Source: DATDAW01 sp036524675
GTDB lineage: Bacteria; Verrucomicrobiota; Verrucomicrobiia; Chthoniobacterales; DASVRZ01
Assembly: GCA_036524675.1 (NCBI GenBank)
Contig: DATDBU010000131.1
Span: 1-8,182 of the forward strand
DNA length: 8,182 nucleotides
Reading direction: 5' to 3'
In this document: positions 1 through 7,844 of the stretch, piece after piece
Layout: every line of letters starts with the position of its first letter
How positions within the stretch are numbered: position 1 is the first letter of the stretch
Notes under the pieces: model-generated
What the model was told of the DNA's origin: nothing
What the model saw: only the letters and a program-made list of their open reading frames with translations
Databases searched by the model: none
Made by a program: the position numbers and the translations under genes

Positions 1-6
1 CCCATC

Positions 7-1977
7 ATGGAAAAGAAAACCTCACTGCTCAGCGCGATAGCTCTCGCTGCGACAGCGCTCACAGCCGCGACGGCATTCGCCGCACCCACCGTCAGTCGTC
101 TCACTCCACCCAGCGCATTGTTCAGCTTCGGCGACAAGACCGCTCCTTTCACCGCACGTTTTCTGCCAGGACAACGTTTCGACATTCAGGCCACGATATC
201 GCCGGATGCCGGCGAAACGCTTGGCAGCGTCACCTTCAAACTGGACGGCAAACCCATCGATGCGACGCCTGTATTGACCGATCCAACCGTTGCAGGTTTG
301 CTCCCAGGCACCAAAATCGCCACGCTTCGTGCCATATCCGTCGTTAACGCCGGGGTCCACACGTTTTCAGTCGTTGCCAGCCAGACCGGCGGTCAGTCCA
401 CGACGCAAACCGGCAATTTCGAAATCGTCCCCATCAAATCCGCCTCGGGTGGCAAAGCCAACAATGTCATCATCATGATCGGCGATGGCATGGGCATCGC
501 CCATCGCACCGCCGCGCGCATCATGTCCAATGGCATCCTTCAAGGAAAAGCCATCAGCCCGCTCGCGATGGACACATTTCCGTACACGGCAATGGTCCTG
601 ACCTCATCGCTCAACTCCATCGTCACAGATTCGTCGCCGGGCGCCTCGTGTTATTCCACGGGAAACAAAGGCAATAACAACCAGCACGGAGTCTTCCCGG
701 ATGACACGACGGAAAAATTCGACAATCCGCGTGTCGAATCCATCACGGAGTATTTCCATCGCACACAAGGCAAAGCAGCCGGAATCGTAACCACGGCAGA
801 CGTTTTTGACGCCACTCCCGGCGCGTTTGGCTCGCACACGCAGGATCGCGGAGCCGGCACCGGCATCGTCGATCAATACCTCGACGATCGCAGTCTCACC
901 GGCCTCAGCGTTCTGCTCGGTGGCGGGCGTAAATGGTTTCTGCCGCAAGGCACCCCTGGTTCGGCTCGGACCGAAGCTACTGACTACGTCCTGCCTGCAG
1001 ACCTTACCGCGGCATGGGGCGCCCAAACCGGAGCAATCGATCCAACCCGCGATCTCATTGCGGACTTCGAGACCGCTGGTTTCGCTTATGCTCCAACACG
1101 CGCGGAATTGGTAAGCAACGCCTCAAACGCGACCAAACTCCTCGGTCTGTTTTCGTTTTCGAACATGAACGTCGCCAAGGACAAAATTGACGGCCGCCGC
1201 GGCACTTCCACCGTCGTCAACGACTACGGTTTCCCGAACCAGCCGATGCTCGACGAAATGACCGATGCCGCGCTCAAAGTCCTGAGCAAATCCAAAAAAG
1301 GATTCATTCTCATGGTGGAAGGGGCGTCCATCGACAAACAGGCGCATAACATGGATACCGAGCGCTTCATCATCGATACCATCGAGTTCGACAAAGCCAT
1401 TGCCCGGGCGAAAAAATTTGCGAAAGCCAATCCTGACACCCTCGTCATCGTCACCGCCGACCATGAATGCTCCGGCGCATCCGTTATCGGCGCAAGCCTC
1501 GTCACCAACGCCGATCTCGCTACCCGCGCAGCTTCGGGTGGTGGCGTCGCCCAGCTTCGCACCGGCGTCGTTGGCAACTATGAAACCGCTGGGTTCCCGA
1601 TTTACGAAATCCAAAAAGACGGTTACCCGGTCACGACGGATATCGACCACAAAATGCTGATCGGATACGCAGCAAACGCCGACCGTTACGAAGACTGGCT
1701 TACCAACGCCAAGCCTATTCGCGACAGCCAGCAGCCCTTCAACAATGTCCCTCCGCTGAGCAACTATCCGTCCGGTCCGCTTGTCCGCGACGTCGCGGGC
1801 AACTTCCTTATCACGGGCCAGGTCAACGGCTCCACCGCCGTCCACACGGCCAACGACATTCCGCTCTCCGCTTATGGCGCCGGCGCGGCGATGTTCCACG
1901 GCAGCATCGACAACACCGATGTATTTTTCAAAGCCGCCCAGGCCGCCATTGCAGGCACGGCTTCAAGCGAACTGTAA
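7..1977 (+). CDS. phoA: Exported PhoA-family alkaline phosphatase with N-terminal beta domain
   Basis: Predicted metal-dependent phosphomonoesterase acting outside the cytoplasm, releasing phosphate from organic esters. The start is followed by a Sec signal peptide (K3-K4, hydrophobic stretch about 6-24, cleavage near AFA/A at 25-26). Residues about 27-145 look like a beta-sandwich domain of unknown role; the catalytic domain starts near 152. By alignment with E. coli PhoA I see: D160 (MIGDGMG, metal ligand D51); D208-S209 (D101 and nucleophile S102); D268 and T270 (DATP, D153/T155); R281 (R166, identical 13-residue spacing from D268); E438, D443, K444 and H447 in VEGASIDKQAH (E322, D327, K328, H331); D485-H486 (TADHE, D369-H370); and H613 in VHTAND (H412). 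All core residues are present, so it should be active. The D/K pair at 268/444 is E. coli-like. At 656 residues it is much longer than E. coli PhoA (about 470), because of the N-terminal domain and a long insert between H486 and H613. Only six bases precede the start, so its promoter and any Pho box lie outside the window. The gene name is by family similarity. Confidence 0.93.
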   Translation: MEKKTSLLSAIALAATALTAATAFAAPTVSRLTPPSALFSFGDKTAPFTARFLPGQRFDIQATISPDAGETLGSVTFKLDGKPIDATPVLTDPTVAGLLPGTKIATLRAISVVNAGVHTFSVVASQTGGQSTTQTGNFEIVPIKSASGGKANNVIIMIGDGMGIAHRTAARIMSNGILQGKAISPLAMDTFPYTAMVLTSSLNSIVTDSSPGASCYSTGNKGNNNQHGVFPDDTTEKFDNPRVESITEYFHRTQGKAAGIVTTADVFDATPGAFGSHTQDRGAGTGIVDQYLDDRSLTGLSVLLGGGRKWFLPQGTPGSARTEATDYVLPADLTAAWGAQTGAIDPTRDLIADFETAGFAYAPTRAELVSNASNATKLLGLFSFSNMNVAKDKIDGRRGTSTVVNDYGFPNQPMLDEMTDAALKVLSKSKKGFILMVEGASIDKQAHNMDTERFIIDTIEFDKAIARAKKFAKANPDTLVIVTADHECSGASVIGASLVTNADLATRAASGGGVAQLRTGVVGNYETAGFPIYEIQKDGYPVTTDIDHKMLIGYAANADRYEDWLTNAKPIRDSQQPFNNVPPLSNYPSGPLVRDVAGNFLITGQVNGSTAVHTANDIPLSAYGAGAAMFHGSIDNTDVFFKAAQAAIAGTASSEL

Positions 1978-2000
1978 ATCGTTTATTTAAAAACAGATAC

Positions 2001-2040
2001 AAAAGTCTCGCGTCCCTCGGGGCGCGGGACTTTTGCTTTT
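2001..2040 (+). terminator. Intrinsic terminator after the alkaline phosphatase gene
   Basis: The arms 2001-2015 and 2020-2034 pair over 15 positions around a CTCG loop at 2016-2019. The pairs are four A-T at the base, then a GC-rich stem with two T.G wobbles (2008/2027 and 2013/2022). TTTT closes the stem and GCTTTT follows. The wobbles are stable only in RNA copied as the plus strand (they become A/C mismatches on the other strand), so the element looks built to stop transcription of the upstream phosphatase gene. It lies 24 bases after that stop codon and ends about 58 bases before the preferred ppk start. Confidence 0.9.
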
Positions 2041-2097
2041 GTCGCATTCCTTCCATTGCGCGAGGACGCGACGGCAATTACCCTCCGCAAGAGCTAC

Positions 2098-4263
2098 ATG
2101 GAAAACCGTTTCTCAGCCCCAGAAAACTTCATCAATCGCGAACTCAGCTGGCTCGAATTCAACCGTCGTGTCCTCGAAGAGGCCCAGGATGCCACGCAAC
2201 CCCTGATGGAACGCGTCAAATTCATCGGCATCTTCGGAAGCAACCTTGACGAGTTTTTCGAGATCCGCGTCGCAGGCATCAAACAACAGATCGTCAGCGA
2301 CAACATCGACATGGGCCCGGACCACCTTACGTCCTCGGAAATATTCAATCGCATCGTCGCCACTACCCGGGAGCTCGTCAAAACCCAGTACGACCTGTGG
2401 AACAACGAACTCGTCCCGTTGCTCGCCGCGCAGGGCATCCAGATTCTCGATGCCAAAGACCTTGACCCCAAGCGGGCTCGCAAGATGCAAAAGTATTTCC
2501 ACAAAGAAGTGCTGCCGGTCCTCACGCCGCTTGCAATCGATGCCAGTCATCCATTTCCGCAGGTCCTGAACAAGACCCATAGCCTGCTCGTTCGCGCCCA
2601 CAAACGTGGAAAAAAAGAGCCCTTGTACGCCGTCGTTGGCGTCCCGCGTGTGGCGCCCAGGCTTGTCCCGCTGGCTTCCGGAAAAGATGAGCCTGACTCG
2701 CGAAAATTTGTTTATCTCGCTTCTCTCATCAAACTCCACATCGGCCAGCTCTTTCCCGGACTAAAAATCGAGGGTGTCCACGCCTTTCGCGTCACGAGAA
2801 ACAGTGACCTCTATATTGACGACGAAGAAGCCGAAAACCTCCTGCGAACCATCGAGCAGGAGTTGCAGAAATCCAACCGCGGCAACGCCGTCCGCCTCGA
2901 AACAGAGCCCGATATTCCCCCGGATTTCGAGCAATTCCTACTCGACCGCCTCAAGCTCACCACAGACGACCTCTATAAGCTCAACGGGCCGCTCACATTC
3001 GCCCATGTCAACTCGCTGGTCTTCAGCGACGAATTCGGCAAACTGCGCGATCGGCCCTTCGCTCCTACCCAGCCGCCCGCTCTTCCGCGGCACTCCGACC
3101 CATTTGTCGTTTTGAAAAAGCAGGATGTTCTCCTGCATCACCCTTATCAAACCTTCGACGCCGTCGTCCGCTTCGTCGAGAGAGCCGCACGCGATCCCAA
3201 AGTGCTCGGCATCAAAATGACGCTTTACCGGACCAGCGGCGATTCCCCCATTGTCGCTGCCCTGATGAACGCGGCCCGCAACGGCAAGCAGGTCACGGCC
3301 TTGATCGAACTCAAGGCCCGTTTCGATGAAGCCAACAATATCCAGTGGGCTCGCAAACTCGAAGAAGCCGGCGCCAGTGTCGTTTACGGCGTCGTCGGGC
3401 TGAAAACCCATTGCAAAATTTTGTTGGTCGTTCGCCGCGAAAACAAACGTATCCGCTTTTACGCCCACCTCGGCACCGGCAATTACCATCCGAAAACCGC
3501 CCGCATCTACACGGATCTCGGCTTGCTGACGTCGAACCCCGAAATTACGACCGAAGTGGCGTCTCTTTTCAACGTGCTCACCGGCCTGGCAGAATATCCC
3601 GGCTTCAAAAAACTCCTCGTGGCGCCTTTTGATCTCAGTGACCGCTTTGTCGGAATGATCCAGCGCGAACGCGACTACGCTCTCGCCGGAAAACCGACCC
3701 GCATCGTCGTCAAAGTCAATTCGCTCGTCGACGAAGACATCATCGAAGCCCTCTACGAAGCCTCCGCTGTCGGCGTCCAGATCGAACTGATCGTTCGCGG
3801 CATCTGCTGCCTGCGCCCCGGCGTCCCTGGCGTCAGCGAGAATATCCGCGTCATCAGCATCGTCGGTCGCTTTCTGGAACACAGCCGCATCTTTTATTTT
3901 CTCAACGACAGCAACCCCGAGGTGTATCTCGGCAGCGCCGATTGGATGCCTAGAAACCTCTTCCGTCGCGTCGAAGTCTGCTTTCCGGTCGAGGCACCGG
4001 CCAGCCGCGACCAGATCATCAACGACATCCTCCCCGCGTTTCTCACGGACAATGTCAAAGCCCGCGAGCTCCAGTCCGACGGCTCATACATCCGCCTCAA
4101 GCCGAAACCGGGAGAGAAACCAACCCAAGCCCAATACTACTTCCGCCGTCGGGCGCGTGAAGCCGCCGCCGCTGCCGCCCGGGCCACCGAGGCTCCCAAG
4201 AAGCTCATTCCGATTGTCAAATTCGAACCCGAACCCGAACCAATCGAAGAACCTGCTTCGTAG
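2098..4263 (+). CDS. ppk1: Polyphosphate kinase 1
   Basis: Reversibly polymerises the gamma-phosphate of ATP into inorganic polyphosphate; cytoplasmic or membrane-associated, through a phosphohistidine intermediate. With the start at 2098 the protein has 721 residues, near the usual 690-720. The N-terminal domain opens with a typical INRELSWLEFNRRVLEEA block (about residues 11-28), then the PPK middle domain, then two phospholipase-D-like C-terminal domains. Active-site residues align with E. coli PPK at a constant +3 offset: R378 (R375), R408 in ELKARFDE (R405), H438 in GLKTHCK (autophosphorylated H435), and H595 in GRFLEHSR (H592). SADWMPRNLFRRVEV follows near 610-625. Residues after about 675 are an Arg/Ala-rich then Pro/Glu-rich tail that looks disordered. 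An in-frame TTG at 2056 would add 14 residues, but it sits just after the terminator and the added residues do not look like PPK. ATG 2098 therefore fits better, with only a weak purine stretch (AAGAG) upstream. The neighbouring alkaline phosphatase suggests a phosphate-handling locus. Confidence 0.97.
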   Translation: MENRFSAPENFINRELSWLEFNRRVLEEAQDATQPLMERVKFIGIFGSNLDEFFEIRVAGIKQQIVSDNIDMGPDHLTSSEIFNRIVATTRELVKTQYDLWNNELVPLLAAQGIQILDAKDLDPKRARKMQKYFHKEVLPVLTPLAIDASHPFPQVLNKTHSLLVRAHKRGKKEPLYAVVGVPRVAPRLVPLASGKDEPDSRKFVYLASLIKLHIGQLFPGLKIEGVHAFRVTRNSDLYIDDEEAENLLRTIEQELQKSNRGNAVRLETEPDIPPDFEQFLLDRLKLTTDDLYKLNGPLTFAHVNSLVFSDEFGKLRDRPFAPTQPPALPRHSDPFVVLKKQDVLLHHPYQTFDAVVRFVERAARDPKVLGIKMTLYRTSGDSPIVAALMNAARNGKQVTALIELKARFDEANNIQWARKLEEAGASVVYGVVGLKTHCKILLVVRRENKRIRFYAHLGTGNYHPKTARIYTDLGLLTSNPEITTEVASLFNVLTGLAEYPGFKKLLVAPFDLSDRFVGMIQRERDYALAGKPTRIVVKVNSLVDEDIIEALYEASAVGVQIELIVRGICCLRPGVPGVSENIRVISIVGRFLEHSRIFYFLNDSNPEVYLGSADWMPRNLFRRVEVCFPVEAPASRDQIINDILPAFLTDNVKARELQSDGSYIRLKPKPGEKPTQAQYYFRRRAREAAAAAARATEAPKKLIPIVKFEPEPEPIEEPAS

Positions 4264-4268
4264 GCTTT

Positions 4269-4314
4269 CCGGTCTGACTTTTCAAACCGGCTCGGGTCAA
4301 CTGTTTAGTTGCCC
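4269..4314. other. Two hairpins between convergent genes, possible terminator region
   Basis: Only 41 bases separate the ppk stop codon from the end of the convergent minus-strand gene. The first hairpin pairs 4269-4277 with 4282-4290 (CCGGTCTGA and TCAAACCGG, loop CTTT). Its single imperfect pair is T.G in minus-strand RNA but C/A in plus-strand RNA, so it favours the minus-strand transcript. The second pairs 4294-4302 with 4307-4314 (GGG-T-CAACT and AGTTG-CCC, one bulged T) and overlaps the minus-strand stop codon at 4305-4307. Neither is followed by a T run on either strand, so calling them terminators is inference. Confidence 0.4.
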
Positions 4315-5720
4315 GCCAGGTCAGTATCCCAAGGGATATTGTTCCAGGGACTATTCGCGTCCTTGGGATTGAGTAACAGCTGAAAAACGACTCTCACCTG
4401 TTCCATCTGGTCTCCTCCCTGGCTCCAAAGCTGGCGTCCCAACAAATAGCTCTCGCCCATATCTTTCCAGGAGTCATACCTCTTCTGAATCAATCGGGCA
4501 GCAGTCATACTTCTATCCCAGGCTTCTGCTTCATCGAGATAACCTGACACATAGGCTTTGCGGGCCACATGAATACACCGGCACAAGTCCCATGCCAGAA
4601 ATAAGCTTCGCCTGTCAAACCCGCGTTGATCCTGGGCTGTCCGGATCCACTGAAACGTTTCGTTCACCGCGGCCCGATCCAATCCCGACGCGAGAAGTCG
4701 TGCCTCAATCTGCCCATCATCCAGCATGGCAAAAATATCGCGATGCCCGGACGCCAGCAGCCAGTCGAGCGTCTGGAGTGCGTCCGCACGATTGGCGATT
4801 TTCCACCAATTCCGCAACATGGAACGTTCTCTTTCGCGGTATGACAGCGGTTTCCCTCCGAGAATTTCATGACTATCACGATTGTACTGAGTGAGGATCG
4901 CTGAGGCGGCAAGCACCCAGCGTTTCTCCATCGGGAGCGGCTCGAATGGCCATGGCGAGGGGTTGATAAGCACCTCTGTTTTCATGGCCCCATGAGCAGC
5001 AAGATATTGAACGTATTCCTGCTTGCCTCGTTGTCCCGCTCGCGTAAGAGCCGTGTCGCCTTCCCTGTTCTGCGCATTCACATCAGCACCGGCTTCCACA
5101 AGGAACTTGACCATCTCCAACCTTCCGTTAATCGCTGCGAATATCAGTGGCGTATTGCCTGATTTCGTCCGGGCATTGATATTTGCACCACCCTTGAGGA
5201 TCGCCGCCGCGCCTTCAATGTCGCCGTCTGCGGCCACGTCGAAGAGTGTCGCAACTTTTTTCTGCGGGAGGTCGGCTCCTCGCTCGCGCAGAGCCAGCTG
5301 AAGCTTCAAAAGCTTCTGACGATTTGCCTGCTCCCAGACTGTTTTGCCATCCACATCCGGCGTGGAAAAATCCGCCCCAGCCAGAAGCAGCTCCATGGCT
5401 GCGGCCTCGTGTTTCATCAGGGTCGCAAGCAACAGCGCCGAACGCTTCCGCTTGCTCAGGATGTTGAGATCTGCGCCTTTAGCAATTAACACCTTGAGCG
5501 CTTCCGTCTGACCCGCATCCGCAGCATTCATGAGTGCCGTTTCGCCAAGCGGGTTTTGATAATTGATATTCGCTCCGCCATCCAATGCAGTTTGCAATTT
5601 GACCACGTCGCCGGTGCGGGCGGCATCGAAGAGATCGGAAGAGACCCTCTCATCACCGGCCACGGCAAACGCAACGCACAAACAAAATCCAACAAGTTTT
5701 GGGAGAAACGACAAACGCAT
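4305..5720 (-). CDS. Secreted ankyrin-repeat protein with DUF1266-like C-terminal domain
   Basis: Function unknown. The 471-residue product begins with a short signal peptide (R2, K8, hydrophobic 9-21, likely cleavage AVA/GDE after residue 21), so it should act in the periplasm or outside. Residues about 28-247 form roughly seven ankyrin repeats. Clear ones start near 28, 59, 92, 157, 188 and 222, with hallmarks such as GETALMNAADAG and GADVNAQNREGDTAL; the one at about 125-153 is degenerate. Ankyrin repeats usually bind proteins. Residues about 265-465 match the DUF1266 pattern as I recall it from E. coli YbeU/YbeR-type proteins: W305-W306, NRADA (310-314), SGH (324-326), AWDLCR (376-381), SGY (392-394), SW (417-418), Y425..GR..W432, and a closing SPWNNIPW (457-464). 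No catalytic motif is recognisable. The start is chosen because it gives the signal peptide; only a weak GGA precedes it. It converges on ppk1 and diverges from the gene at 5871, so it is probably transcribed alone. Confidence is high for the gene and ankyrin region, moderate for the DUF1266 assignment. Confidence 0.88.
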   Translation of the reverse strand: MRLSFLPKLVGFCLCVAFAVAGDERVSSDLFDAARTGDVVKLQTALDGGANINYQNPLGETALMNAADAGQTEALKVLIAKGADLNILSKRKRSALLLATLMKHEAAAMELLLAGADFSTPDVDGKTVWEQANRQKLLKLQLALRERGADLPQKKVATLFDVAADGDIEGAAAILKGGANINARTKSGNTPLIFAAINGRLEMVKFLVEAGADVNAQNREGDTALTRAGQRGKQEYVQYLAAHGAMKTEVLINPSPWPFEPLPMEKRWVLAASAILTQYNRDSHEILGGKPLSYRERERSMLRNWWKIANRADALQTLDWLLASGHRDIFAMLDDGQIEARLLASGLDRAAVNETFQWIRTAQDQRGFDRRSLFLAWDLCRCIHVARKAYVSGYLDEAEAWDRSMTAARLIQKRYDSWKDMGESYLLGRQLWSQGGDQMEQVRVVFQLLLNPKDANSPWNNIPWDTDLAGN

Positions 5721-5870
5721 TCCGGACAGATTCCATACAAACCCTGGGTCAGAACAGATTTTTCTAGCGGGAATTCATTAACTTACTTCCTGGCGATGAA
5801 ACTGCCCGGAGCCAAAGTAGATTTTCCTTCCCTCCCCGCCCAATTCCGCTAATCACCTGCTTCTCCCATC
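5721..5870. other. Divergent intergenic region
   Basis: These 150 bases separate the start of the minus-strand ankyrin gene from the start of the plus-strand glycosidase-like gene, so promoters for both should lie here. I looked for sigma-70-like boxes on both strands and found none convincing. The stretch from about 5760 to 5790 is AT-rich (it includes GAATTCATTAACTTAC) and is the most likely place for a promoter. This is inference. Confidence 0.4.
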
Positions 5871-7793
5871 ATGTTCCCCGAAGATTATTTCCGCCAGATT
5901 CATCTCGACTTCCACACATCCCCTTTTATTCCCGGCGTTGGAGCTGCCTTTGATCCCGAGGAATTCGCCGATACCCTGGCGGAAGCACGTGTGAATAGCA
6001 TCACGCTGTTTGCCAAATGCCATCACGGGCACTTGTACTACGACACACCAAGTGCCGCACGCCATCCGCACCTCGGCGAAAACCTGCTTGAACGCCAGAT
6101 CACCGCTCTAAAATCGCGCGGCATCGCCACACCCATTTATCTCAGCGTCATGTGCGACGAGTTCGCCGCCGACACCCACCCCGAATGGGTCGTTATCGCT
6201 CCCGACGGCACACGGGCCTATCGCAAGCCGCTCAGCGGCGATACTTTCAGCTGGCAAATTCTGGATATGTCCAGCCCCTACGCCGACTACCTCGCAGACC
6301 AAATCGCCGAGGTCATGCGCAAATTCAGCCCCGTAGACGGGATCTTTCTGGATATGTGCTGGGATCAGCAAAGTGCTTCGGTCTGGGCCAAAGCAGGAAT
6401 GGATCGCGCCGGACTCGACGCGGGAAACGAGGCGGATCGAAAAACCTACGCGCGGCAGGTCGTTCACGGTTACATGGAGCGTTATACCGCGCTCATCGCT
6501 AGTTTTCAGCCCGATGTGCCAGTGTGGTTCAACAGCAGACCACTGCTCCAGCTGAAGGACGAGATTAAATACCTGCGTCACGTCGAAATCGAAGCGCTGC
6601 CCACCGGTCAATGGGGTTATTCCTATCTCCCCACATATATTCGTTACGTAAAAACCTTGGGCAAACCGTTCACGGCTATGACCGGCCGGTTCCACAAAAG
6701 CTGGGCCGATTTCGGTGGTTTACGTGCCGTGCCCTCGCTCCTTTACGATTGCGCTCAGGCTCTCGCACACGGCGCGCGCTGCAGCATCGGCGATCAATTG
6801 CATCCATCCGGCACACTCGACAAAGGCGCCTACGACGTGATCGGCAAAGTCTATCGTCACGTCGAAGCGTGCGAACCTTTTGTGAGGGACGCCGTCAGTC
6901 CCAAGGAAATCGCTGTGTTGATCCGTGAACATTCCCATGACGACCGCGTCTATGCCGGCGTTATGCGGGCATTGAAAGAACTGCACTACCAATTCGATTT
7001 CGTCACCGAGGATACTCCCTGGGAGGACTACAAAGTGGTCGTTATCCCTGAATCGATCGTTCCTGATGAATCGTTGAAATCCCGTCTTGATGCCTACGTC
7101 GCAAAAGGCGGCCGCGTGCTCGACGTGGATGTTCAGGATGGCGAGCCTTCTCCCTTTACGGTTACCTACCTCCGTTTTCCGGAGCCGTTCCGCGGTGCTC
7201 TCCCGGATAGCGACCATGCTTTTTACGAACGTGGCGTTCGGCTGGTTCCGAAACCGGGTGAAACGGTACTGGCCACCATCGTGGAGCCTTATTTCGAGAG
7301 AACGTGGCGCCATTTCTCTTCTCATGCGCAGACTCCGGCCAGGCTCGAAGCGTCCCCGTACGCAGCAGCCGTTGCGACGGCAAATTCCGTGCGTGTTGCT
7401 CTGCCGATTTTCCGTGCGTACGCGGAACACGGCAACATCCCCACCCGCCACCTCGTCGACATCGCGCTGCGCCATCTACTACCCGAGCCGATTCTACGCA
7501 TCCAGGCGCCTGCGTACGTAGATGCCGTCGTCGCTCTCAAGCCCGGCCTGACAGTCGTGCACCTGATCAGTTTCATTCCTGAAAAACGCACCACCCTACG
7601 AGAAATTGTCGAGGACACCGTCCCCGCCCGAAATCTCCATCTGGACGTCAGCGTTTCCGGGCCCGTCAAATCCGTGACACTTCACCCCGCTGGAACACCC
7701 CTAACCTTCACCGAAACTTCCGGACGTGTTAGCATCCCCATCGAGATCATCGAAGGCCACGAATGGGTCGCGATAGCCACTGAGAAATCCTAG
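5871..7793 (+). CDS. GHL6-like putative glycoside hydrolase with GH42M (trimerisation) domain
   Basis: Probable carbohydrate-active enzyme; substrate unknown. The 640-residue product has no signal peptide or membrane segment, so it is likely cytoplasmic. Residues 1 to about 335 resemble the GHL6 TIM-barrel family: HLDFHTSP (11-18), the FAKCHHGHLYYDT strand (47-59), HPEW (103-106), VDGIFLDMCWD (155-165), HVEIEALPTGQWGY (237-250), and GDQLHPSG (307-314). Acidic residues in these blocks (D161, E239, E241, D308) are candidates for catalysis, but I cannot assign acid/base and nucleophile. Residues about 344-540 match the beta-galactosidase trimerisation domain (class-I glutamine-amidotransferase-like fold): KEIAVLIRE, then a DYKVVVIPES strand and YVAKGGRVLDV. 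The remainder to 640 is beta-rich, like the C-terminal domain of GH42 relatives. The ATG at 5871 follows CCCATC with no Shine-Dalgarno; it begins right before the conserved N-terminal block, which supports it. No transporter or regulator gene is seen beside it, so pathway context is missing. The family call rests on remembered motifs. Confidence 0.85.
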   Translation: MFPEDYFRQIHLDFHTSPFIPGVGAAFDPEEFADTLAEARVNSITLFAKCHHGHLYYDTPSAARHPHLGENLLERQITALKSRGIATPIYLSVMCDEFAADTHPEWVVIAPDGTRAYRKPLSGDTFSWQILDMSSPYADYLADQIAEVMRKFSPVDGIFLDMCWDQQSASVWAKAGMDRAGLDAGNEADRKTYARQVVHGYMERYTALIASFQPDVPVWFNSRPLLQLKDEIKYLRHVEIEALPTGQWGYSYLPTYIRYVKTLGKPFTAMTGRFHKSWADFGGLRAVPSLLYDCAQALAHGARCSIGDQLHPSGTLDKGAYDVIGKVYRHVEACEPFVRDAVSPKEIAVLIREHSHDDRVYAGVMRALKELHYQFDFVTEDTPWEDYKVVVIPESIVPDESLKSRLDAYVAKGGRVLDVDVQDGEPSPFTVTYLRFPEPFRGALPDSDHAFYERGVRLVPKPGETVLATIVEPYFERTWRHFSSHAQTPARLEASPYAAAVATANSVRVALPIFRAYAEHGNIPTRHLVDIALRHLLPEPILRIQAPAYVDAVVALKPGLTVVHLISFIPEKRTTLREIVEDTVPARNLHLDVSVSGPVKSVTLHPAGTPLTFTETSGRVSIPIEIIEGHEWVAIATEKS

Positions 7794-7844
7794 CGTCCTG
7801 CCAGAGTGCTATCCTCCACGCTGCGCATCAAATAGACGAACAAA

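Noticed and set aside
1123..1899. 258-codon minus-strand frame inside the alkaline phosphatase gene
   Set aside because: It lies entirely opposite a gene with all catalytic residues intact and has no family motifs. Long antisense frames are expected in GC-rich coding DNA.
2056..2097. Upstream TTG start extending ppk1 by 14 residues
   Set aside because: It falls right after the terminator, has no ribosome site, and adds residues without similarity to PPK N-termini. ATG 2098 precedes the conserved block at the usual distance.
2938..3882. 314-codon minus-strand frame inside ppk1
   Set aside because: It is the antisense shadow of the PPK1 catalytic region; its Asp/Ala/Gly/Phe-rich composition reflects the complement of ppk codons.
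5721..5870. Candidate sigma-70 boxes in the divergent intergenic region
   Set aside because: No pair of -35 and -10 hexamers with proper spacing was convincing on either strand.
7772..7813. Possible hairpin over the stop codon of the GHL6-like gene (GATAGC-C-ACT with AGTGCTATC)
   Set aside because: The stem is only nine pairs with a bulge, the loop is 23 bases, and no T run follows, so it is not a convincing terminator.
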